64,000 bases of DNA, from the NCBI GenBank assembly GCA_009602725.1, contig WELB01000254.1, forward strand, positions 117,015 to 181,014, given 5' to 3'. The stretch is from Spirogloea muscicola (lineage: Eukaryota; Streptophyta; Zygnematophyceae; Spirogloeales; Spirogloeaceae). Positions 56,329 to 64,000 of this stretch are shown here, one piece after another; positions within the stretch are counted from its first letter, which is position 1, and every line of letters begins with the position of its first letter. A program made the translations under genes and the position numbers. A model generated the notes under the pieces. That model did no database searches. It had not been told where the DNA came from and was given only the letters and a program-made list of their open reading frames with translations.

Positions 56329-59286
56329 GCGACATAGACTGCTGCTTGTGGGGCCAGACGCAAACGGCTGAAGTTAGTCACATAAAGTATGGCTGAGTGA
56401 AAGATGCGGCCATGGGCAGCTACTGTAGGCCCTGGCCCTCTCTTCTTCAGGCAATTGAGCGGATTTGAGGATTTTCAGTCAAAGACATTTGCTTTTCTTA
56501 GTCTTTGAGCTCCTCCATTCCTGAGGAGCCTTGATTTTGGGACCAGAATAAAGTGCCTGTCTTTAAGGCGCTATCACTGATTTGACCGTGCAAGAGCTTA
56601 ATTTAAGTCCTGCAATGTCTTTGCTTCAACCCAATCACACTTATTACAGTGAAGTTGCGCGTTGTCAATGATCCATGTGCTTCTCCTTAGCCCAATAGAT
56701 GGTGCTCATCAACCGAGGTGAGATTGCAGCGTTGTGCAGTTAGCCATGCAGATATGCTGATGCGCTTGCTCATGTAGTCACATAGGCGTGACAATTCAGC
56801 TCGGTGACTCTGACCGGGCAGCAGCACAACAACCAGATTGGCCGTTATGGAGGTTATAGTAACCAAATTGGTCGCTATGGAGGTTATAGTCCTGTAAAAC
56901 ACTTGCAGCGACGGGGACATTGATCGTTTTTGGACCAGCCGTTGTGAAGAGGGTATACGCCATAGGCACTACGCATTGATATATACTGCATATGACCAAG
57001 AACCTCATGCATCACACAATATGGCTCCTTTCTGCAAGACCTAAATACTATCTGCACACCAAACCTTAGTCTTGATTGACAGGCTGCATAGCCATTCATT
57101 TACATACCAAGACTATTTTGGAGGTCAAAGCGGGGTGCATTTTGCCTTCACAAGCGTATGCAGCTTGGCGTTCCTCCAGATTGAAATTTTGTATAGCTTA
57201 CATCGAAGTTGTGGCACTCGTCATGTTCGTAGTGTTGCAGCGAAACGCTGCGCATCTTCTCAATGGCAAGTCACCTGCAATAGCGCAGTGTCTCATCACA
57301 GTACATCTCTATAAGCGTAAACAGACTGCTGTAAGTTTTTCATGAGTAGGTCAATGATCCCGCTTTGAAGCTCAACATATGCTGTATTGTGTGCGAGCTT
57401 CCTGAAGCTTAGAGTAGCTAGCCTGCTTGACTTGCTTCAGGGTTCATCTGGAAGCACGGATGAGCAATCATGCATTGCCTTCTACTGATTATGTGAACAG
57501 TGCAGGGCAAGGGGGAGGGGTTGGGACCCCTTACCTCTACTCATGCGAAACGAACTGGCCAGGGACACGCCTGCACGGCCTCCCTGCAATGTCTGCACGC
57601 CATCGCAATCTCCTCAAGCTCCTCACGACCGAGGGATAAGTGGCGGACATTGGGACGCAAATTATGGTGTGTTGGCTCTCATGATCGACATTGGCCGGAT
57701 AGACATTGATGTGAACTTGAGCCTTTTGTAGGCTCCATGACATAAGGGCAATCCGGTTACACGAAGCGGGTGCCCCTTGCCGACTCTGCACACAGCCTGC
57801 TATGTGTTGATACTGCAGCGAACTCTTGAGAGGGAAGGGCCCTCCCAGGCGCTGCGCAGGTGTCGAGGGCCATCTCATCCTCCTCTCCTGCCGTGACGGT
57901 GGCCCCACGATGCTTGTTGATGTAAGATGCTCGAGAGGGCCTCGACAATCCCGTCACCCTATAAGAATGTGTGGCACTAGAAGCACCATGCAGTGCAGTA
58001 TTTCAAATACCGAATTGAGGAAGTCACCACCGTGTAAGGTGCAGCAGCCTGTTGACGGGGATCATTCCCCTGCCTGCGACGTGCAGCAGGCGCTCTTGTC
58101 ACCCTATGTCCTGTAATAGCTGCTTCTTTCTCGAAGCTCTCTCACACATCGACCTATTGTCAGCACGCAGAATGCGTCACAATTGAGAAGTGCTGACTCT
58201 GCATCCTCCAAGTCTTGCATCAAAGGCTCACGTTGTTGCTTAGCCGAGACGCTGAGTGACTTCTTTGTTTTGTTCATTCGCGATCCCTTTCCTCTATTCA
58301 ACCCCTTTGGACCTTGTCCACCTCTCTGCGCTTGTGCCTTCTCTGATGTTATTGCTGGCCTCTCATTGCCACGCCATCCGTGAAGACCTTGTCCATCCTA
58401 AAATAAGCTGGCCTTTTCACAGCCATCACAAACTTTTGGGAAAACATTCTCCCCGTTTCTTCATCATGAGCTTCTTCTCAGCAATACGAGAGAAGCGCTC
58501 TTCAACGAGGGAACGGTGGTAAAGCCAGCGCAAAAGGACGGACAGACTTGGGCGACCACCACCAGCACCAGCACGGGGCTCACGAGTGCACTAACACCAA
58601 CCTACGCCGAGGATGACAAACCCCAAGAATCAGCGTGTTTGGACGGACTGACGGCAGGATTTGAGTTGCTTCTGTGAAATCATAGTAGCAGCAAGACCGC
58701 AGCCAGCGCGCCTATGCTGAGCGTAGGCCTGGGGCCCATAGTACTCATCGGACAGCCGGCATGAGGAGCTTAGCAATTGGGAAGATACTCTCTCGCCATT
58801 CTGCTGGCTTATCGTGCCTCAGGCAAGATGACAAAGAGCTCCTCTTTGCCTAAGGGGACCTGATTGGATCGGGGTCAGCCCAGAAGGATGTACATGGGGA
58901 GCAGCACCAACAAACAAGGCTCAAGAGAGCAAGAACGCCTTATGCCGTGTTTGTCTACTGCTTTGTAACAAAGCAACACCAGCACAATGCTGACGCGCGT
59001 GCAAACTAAAGAAGCCGGCGACCATGCATCCCAACCTGGTATGGCAAGCTAAGCGCTTGCAATTGCAGAGAGCGGCTATGAACGCAGCCAGGTGCTTACG
59101 TTTACAAAGCATGGGTTTAGATGCTTCTCTGGAAGCATTAGGCCAGGAGTGGCCGTTTCAATTCAGTCAGCAAGTCAAAATTGGTGAGAGGAACTGATTC
59201 TCTTTCCAGCTAAGCAAGCCAGAGGGAGCTGCTAGAGCTTGACCAAGGAGGAACTTCATCACGAGAGCTGGCAACCCCTCTGAGCT
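56329..59286. other. Non-coding spacer after neprosin F
   Basis: No gene recognised in about 3 kb. It holds a 30-bp tandem duplication (56831-56890), scattered LINE-tail relics at about 58270-58440 (GACCTTGTCC twice, then GCTGGCCTTTTCACAGCC), and short frames without recognisable motifs. Confidence 0.4.
56831..56890. repeat. Two tandem copies of a 30-bp unit
   Basis: Units 56831-56860 and 56861-56890 differ at three positions. In the plus frame both translate to NQIGRYGGYS, all three differences being synonymous third positions. The frame is short (stop before 56792 and after about 56920), so coding status is uncertain. Confidence 0.7.
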
Positions 59287-61023
59287 TTGTGGACCAGCAC
59301 ACCATGCAATATGCCAGGTTCAAGGATCACAATATCCAGGTACTTTACTGTCCGACACACCTGCGAGATGTAGTCCAGCCTCGCTGCAAACTGCGGCAGC
59401 AAGCCATACAGGAGTGCACAGTCGCTTCAAACAGCACTTATCAGAATGATCTTCGGCTGCTGGCTTCTCGCAGATGAAACCCCCTTCCATCAAGGCCTCC
59501 AATGATGGCAAGGTCAACAGCTTGCATGCCCCAGTCAAGCAGACCTGGGGCAGCTGCCCAGAGGGCACCATCCCCGTGCGCCGCGTCACTCATAAGTCCT
59601 CTCCTCTTTTTTCACCACGTTTCCTGGCAAGGCTTGTGCGATCTGCAAAGCGAATCTCACATATCTTACTTTCAGCTGCGTCTGTGGCACTTCACAACCT
59701 CCACGTGTCCGACATATGCAAAGTCCTGCAGTCGCAATGGTATAGCCTTCCCTTGTTGCAGACGACGAAGTTGCTATAGCTGGCTCATTGCCGGACTTTT
59801 TCAAGAAGCACCCCAAGGCTCATGGCGGTGGCCATCACGCAAACAAAGGCCAGCACAACCAAAAAAATAGCACTGGTGCACCCGGGAACGAGACCCTCAC
59901 TGCAGGCATGATGAAAGGTGGCAGCAACACAACGAGGCTCAAGTACAATATCATCCAGAAGCCTTCTTATGCGGGTCACGAGGTCAGTCGCAGTTGCTCA
60001 ACCGTGTCTAGTCAGAAACAAGAACTCATGTGAGAGTTAAGTAGCCTACGCTGAGACTGGTATACTTCGTGGCACAGCTTGCCGATGTTGCTGACAAGTA
60101 CCTCCTCATCTCGTGCCCTGAAATTGACCGTATGCTTTGTCGCATTTTGCAATACGCCATTGGTGAGTACAGCGGAAACAGCGGGCTCATATACGGCACG
60201 AAGGCGACATTCGATGTCTGAAACCCTTATGTGAGGTTTGCCAGAGAGTTCAGCCTCTCCCAGCTTTGGCTGGTGGCGGGATCCTACGGAAATGGCAACC
60301 TGAACACGATCGAGGCGGGCTGGCAGCTGTACCCCAACAAGTACGGCGACAGTCCAGGCTCTTCATCTACTGGACGATGAGTGCTGTCTGCTAGCAGCCT
60401 TGCTGTGAGATGGTCAGCCTTGCCATGGTATCCTTCACTTCATCAACAGCTGGCCTCACCGCCGGCTCTTGTCTCCCTGGTCGCAGAGGGATGCATACAA
60501 GAGAACCGGCTGCTACAACCTGGACTGCAGCGGCTTCGTGCAGACCAACGGCAATGTCTACCTCGGCGGCACCGTAACTCCCGTCTCCTGGTACGGGAGC
60601 ACGCAGTGGGAGTTCACGCTTCTGGTCTTCAAGAACCCCGGCTCTGGCCACTGGTGGCTCCAGTACCAGGGTCAGTGAGTGGGCTACTGGCCGTGGTGGA
60701 TATTCACCTGCCTCAACAGCCACGCCGAGGTGGGCCAGTGGGGAGGCGAGATCGTGAACATCGAGCCCTACGGGAGGCACACTCGCACGTACATGGGCAG
60801 CGGCTGGTACGCGGCCAAGGGCTGGTCCTCCGCTGCCTACATCCGCAACATCCAATTCGTGAACCAGTACAACACCCTCTACAACCTCGACTACGCCATC
60901 TCTTCATACACCAGCAACAGCAACTAGTACAGCATCTGGGTTGGAGCCAATCCTGGAGGTTGGGAGGCTTACTTCTACTTCGGCGGCATTGGCTACAGCT
61001 CCATCTGCGTTTTAGCCTCGTAA
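59287..61023 (+). pseudogene. Neprosin G pseudogene
   Basis: Exon 1 is absent and exon 2 is reduced to its last 50 nt (59289-59339). Exons 3 (59474-59591), 4 (59762-59982), 5 (about 60153-60376) and 6 (60487-61023) are recognisable. Lesions: exon 3 donor GT to AT at 59592; exon 5 acceptor AG to AA at about 60152; TGA at 60219-60221 (Trp codon); a 4-bp deletion at about 60350; exon 5 donor GT to AT at 60377; TGA at 60676-60678 (same codon as in D); TAG at 60925-60927 (Cys codon); stop codon lost and replaced by a TAA at 61021. Multiple splice and coding lesions mean an old death. The 3' flank is of the A/B/D type. Confidence 0.92.
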
Positions 61024-62400
61024 CCGCTGCTTGTAGTAAGCGAAGCTGCTGTTGCATCCGAATAGTGTCCTGGTCTCGCACACATTATTACCATGACATT
61101 TATAAGCACTGCAGTGCTTGATAAACGAGCCTTCCCTTTTGTGTCCTTTGCTCCTTCGTGTGAGGGGCCCCATTACGTTGGTTAATGAGACATTGACATT
61201 GAGGTCTTGGTCATTGCTAGGACCGAGCATGAGTGTGTTGCATCACTCCATAGAGAATCTCTTGCATAGATGGGACACTCAGAAGACAATTGGTAGCACA
61301 GATATATCGGCTTGAATCCTTGAGAGGATAAAAAAAGCATTAATGCAGAAGCTGGGTTGTTACTTTGTAAGATCCTGTCAGAGCATTGTAGACGTGCTAC
61401 TCATAGATGATTTTAGCATGTTATCGACTTTGTATGTAATCGTGGTGTTCAAGCATTGATGGTATAGGATCTGACAGAGAGAAAATGTAGTCGTTACTAG
61501 AAATTGCTGCAGGGGAGAGAAATGTTGATGAGTTCACGAATGTCACTTTGAATTGTTGCACAAGCAAAGCACGTCGTTTTCCAAGTTGACCGCTTGGCTG
61601 TGCTTCTGAAAGGGACTTTGACACTTGTTCCTTCTGCAAAGCACAGGCCGCATAGCTACCTGCACAGCCGGACCTTGGTCTTGATGGGCTGCAGTGCGGC
61701 CTTATGAGCTAGGCTTGGGTGAAAGTGATTCAAGCAACTTGAATCACAAGCAACAACACGAATGTATCTACCCTGGTGCTTGGTCAGAGAGGCCAATTCT
61801 TGGCCTCTCTCATGAACAAATGCTCCTCAAAGTCCTCGGACATTAGCAGTATGCCACGATTATATGACTTGAGCAAGCCTCCAATCATATTGCCTTCTGA
61901 CCGTTGCATCACAAGCGGGAGTGGTCCTGATTGGATGGTGTCCTCTGGGTGGCCTTGTGCCGGTTGTATGTTATGTTTCAGCTTACTATATGCTACAAAA
62001 AGGTACACAGCAGGGTATGAGTAGGTCAAAACTTGCTGACCGCCCAAGTAGTGAAGGCTGGCAACTACCTTGTCAATGAATTCCTTAAGTCGAGAGAATT
62101 TTCGACAAGATTACGTGCTTAATGTCAACCAATGATCTAGTGAATCCTTTGATCAGTGACTGCTCTGATCAACTTGATCAGTGATCACTGCTTTGATCAG
62201 TCTGATCCGTTTGACTAGATGAGCAATGATCAGTGATTGCTTTGATCAGCAATGATAAGCTATCTAGTGATCATTCAGTTTCTGCTCAGAACAGTAGCGC
62301 ATAGCAGCGTTATAGACCTTGCCAAGTGCGACTTCGATACACAAGACAGTGAGGTCGGCGCGACTTAGAATGAGGTGGAAATTTCGCAATGTGGTCGTGG
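61024..62400 (+). repeat. Shared neprosin 3' flank (G copy) with GATCA-rich block
   Basis: Landmarks as after A: GGGGCCCCATTACGTTGG, TAGGACCGAGCATGAGTGTG (about 61220), AAATTGCTGCAGGGG (about 61500), GGATGGTGTCCTCTGGGTGG (about 61936), and a GATCA-rich block at about 62110-62290 that is the densest of the four. Confidence 0.7.
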
Positions 62401-63159
62401 CGGGGGCCTCGGTCAGCCACGAGGACAACAATCAGAGATCAAAGGCCTGTTGTGTAGGATGGCCTTGATCGTGAAGCAGATGATGATGTTTCTTACCAAG
62501 TCGTGCGCACTTAGCCAAGCAAACAATCTCAATGCAAAGAGGATTGTGTGGAGAGAATGTAAGAGGGCACGGCTTGTGCAAGCTGACTCGATATGAAGGA
62601 GAATGTAGTAGTTGTCACGGGCCATGGGGATAAGAAGCTTCCACAGAAGCTTCACCACTTCGAAGCTCAAAGCGTGGGCTGCAGAGCAGGCCTCCACCAA
62701 TGTGCCCGGCCTGGATAGAGGTAGCGCCGCTGTCTCGAGATGCTAATAGATGGCTAGATGAAAGAAGCGTTGGCTCCGCAGCGAGAACAAAGTTGGACGC
62801 TAGCAGCCAGGTTGGCGAGGAAATTTATCGCACGCCCGACCAAAGTGTGTGCCTAGACGAACACGCGCAGGTCCCAAGTCAGGTAAACAGCATCAACGGT
62901 ACGTCAGACGTACTGTCCCACGTACTGAGGGGCCGAGCACACCGAGGCGGTGGTGCTCCTTGGACGGCTGCTCCCGTTGGACCGTGGGTCCATGCCTTCG
63001 TGAAGAAGAAGAAGAAGCCGCTCTCTCCCAAGTAGGGGGATGGCAGTAAGGCTTCTTCGTGGTGGCCAATGCGTGCTTGAGCGCTTTCCTGGCCCCTTCG
63101 AACCTTTGACATACTTCCCCAGGGCGGGCCAACCCCACTCATCGCCCTCTTCTGGAGGA

Positions 63160-63380
63160 AACTTTCCTCTAGCTCTGGCCAGGGGACCCGCGTCCAGGAA
63201 CTCAGTTTCTTCGACCTGAAGCTGCTTAGCCGGGGTAACTGAGTGCTTCGTAGCTGCTTGATTTCTTCTGGTGCTTGTTGTTTTAAGTGCTTCCCCTGGC
63301 CCCTTCTCGTCTTTTGTTCTTTCTTTTTTGGGCTGGCTTTCTTTAGCCCCTATTCTCAATGGGCGAGCCCTTCTCCTTTC
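63160..63380 (+). mobile_element. LINE 3' fragment in the H distal promoter
   Basis: Starts in the final codons of the ORF (Ser-Ser-Ser-Gly-Gln-Gly-Thr... DLKLLSRGN stop at 63242), followed by a 3' UTR with TGAGTGCTTCGTAGCTGC, TTCCCCTGGCCCC, the hairpin GGGCTGGCTTTCTTTAGCCC and CAATGGGCGAGCCCTTCTCC. In B (about 29040) and C (about 36095) the flanking GGAGGA...TCTCGA sequence is continuous, giving empty sites. Confidence 0.7.
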
Positions 63381-63779
63381 TCCCCTCTCTCGATGCGATA
63401 AGCGCACGAAAATTGCAATGGTCCGCCGCTCGGGCGGCCCCAAGCTTCCAGTCTCCCGGGAGTGCTGCCTGTGCGCCACGTGGCAACTCGAGTGTGTCAC
63501 TTGGACCGGGGGGGTGGGGAGGTTGCGCGGGGGGCCGCTGACGTGGAAGCTGTGCGCAAGGCACGTGACAAGCGTGTCCACAGCCACTGCCGCCGGCGTC
63601 GGTAGGAGCGTCGGCACAGAGGAGGTCAACGGCCTGTCGAGAGTGCGCCACGTGGAGCGCTCAGGTTGCGCCTCGCCGCCGGCTGCCCAAGTTTGCCGGG
63701 CAGCTTGTATGACAAGCCAGGGAACGGGGAAAAAGAACTTTCCCTCCAAATCGGGGGGGGGCAGCTGTGAAAGAAGTTG

Positions 63780-63833
63780 CCTTCCCAGTGGGGGCAAATG
63801 GCTGTGATATGCCATTTGCCCCCAATGGGAAGG
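63780..63833. repeat. 23-bp near-perfect hairpin in the H promoter
   Basis: Arms 63780-63802 and 63811-63833 are reverse complements with one mismatch, around the 8-nt loop TGTGATAT. The left arm is the native promoter sequence (compare CTCCTAATGGGGGCAAGTGC in C at about 36540 and the A copy at about 24279); the right arm exists only in H. Confidence 0.85.
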
Positions 63834-63956
63834 CAAGGACAATTGTGAGAGGGCAGATCCAAGAGGGTTGACAAAACGGGGCAACTTCTCGAGCTGCCCC
63901 TCGCCGTTGACCCGCTCCGCGGCGACGCGCCGCTGCCGTCCGGTCGCCGCCCTTTA

Positions 63957-64000
63957 GCGCTTCCCCTGGCCCCCTTCTCGTACTCTGTTCATTCTTTTTC
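63957..64000 (+). mobile_element. LINE 3' UTR at the right edge (incomplete)
   Basis: AGCGCTTCCCCTGGCCCCC and CTCGTACTCTGTTCATTC match the LINE 3' UTR at 23556-23600 and begin abruptly after GGTCGCCGCCCTTT, the promoter sequence just before the TATA box in A and B. Tail and target duplication lie beyond the window. Confidence 0.7.

Larger units (their letters stand above)
62401..64000 (+). promoter_or_regulatory. Upstream unit and promoter of an eighth neprosin copy (H), coding part outside window
   Basis: Distal unit 62401-63155 (CAGCCACGAGGACAACAATC, the empty site for the CACGA element; GGGCACGGCTTGTGC; GTCTCGAGA), a LINE fragment (63160-63380), then the proximal module: TTGGACCGGGGGG (about 63500), CACGTGACAAGCGTGTCCAC (about 63562), GGTCAACGGCC (about 63625), TTGCCGGGCAG, CTTCTCGAGCTGCCCC (63885-63900, empty). 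At about 63957 another LINE tail begins where the TATA region should be. The gene would start some 200-300 bp beyond the edge. Confidence 0.6.

Noticed and set aside
1-64000. CRISPR arrays, bacterial operons, rRNA or tRNA genes
   Set aside because: Intron-rich eukaryotic sequence; no regularly spaced repeats and no convincing RNA gene were seen, although a tRNA scan could not be run.

Overview
This is a nuclear DNA window from the green plant lineage. Genes carry many short GT-AG introns, exons are GC-rich and introns less so. The recognisable proteins are plant-type: a UPF1/SMUBP2-family helicase closest to the Arabidopsis AT5G35970 type, the ribosome-biogenesis factor UTP20 (DRIM), and a cluster of neprosin-family (DUF4409 + DUF239) secreted peptidases. 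A streptophyte alga or other early-diverging green organism is my best guess; the species cannot be fixed from the sequence alone.

Layout. 1-4303 (+): helicase gene, 5' end outside the window. 5759-22002 (-): the complete UTP20 gene, convergent with the helicase, with the start codon resolved by splicing. 22.1-24.0 kb: a cluster of LINE-type retrotransposon fragments. 24.0-64.0 kb: a neprosin array. It holds four apparently intact genes (A 24734 +, C 36876 +, E 50185 -, F 54187 +) and three pseudogenes (B 29975 +, D 47535 -, G 59287 +). The promoter of an eighth copy (H, +) runs off the right edge. C and E, with about 520 bp of 3' flank, form an inverted pair; D is a truncated remnant fused to E's 3' flank. 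All full copies share one six-exon architecture (463 aa; F is 460 aa). Most copies share a promoter module (poly-G tract, CACGTG, GGTCAAC, TATAAG), and A, B, D and G share a GATCA-rich 3' flank, so the duplicated unit is gene plus both flanks, several kb long.

Mobile DNA. The array is peppered with insertions that comparison of paralogous flanks resolves as filled versus empty sites. There is an approximately 2-kb TG...CA element with a 5-bp CACGA duplication (33380-35354) carrying a nested LINE piece. There is a dead PIF/Harbinger transposase (about 42.5-43.3 kb) beside an 808-bp assembly gap. Most notably, three 38-60 bp insertions consisting only of a LINE 3' hairpin tail, each with its own 7-11 bp target duplication, have landed independently in the promoters of neprosins B, C and E.

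How it fits together: helicase and UTP20 are ordinary single-copy housekeeping genes. The right two thirds are a fast-evolving birth-and-death family of predicted secreted glutamic peptidases, with gene conversion, pseudogenisation and repeated promoter rewiring by retroelement tails. All alignments were made by eye; no database search was run.
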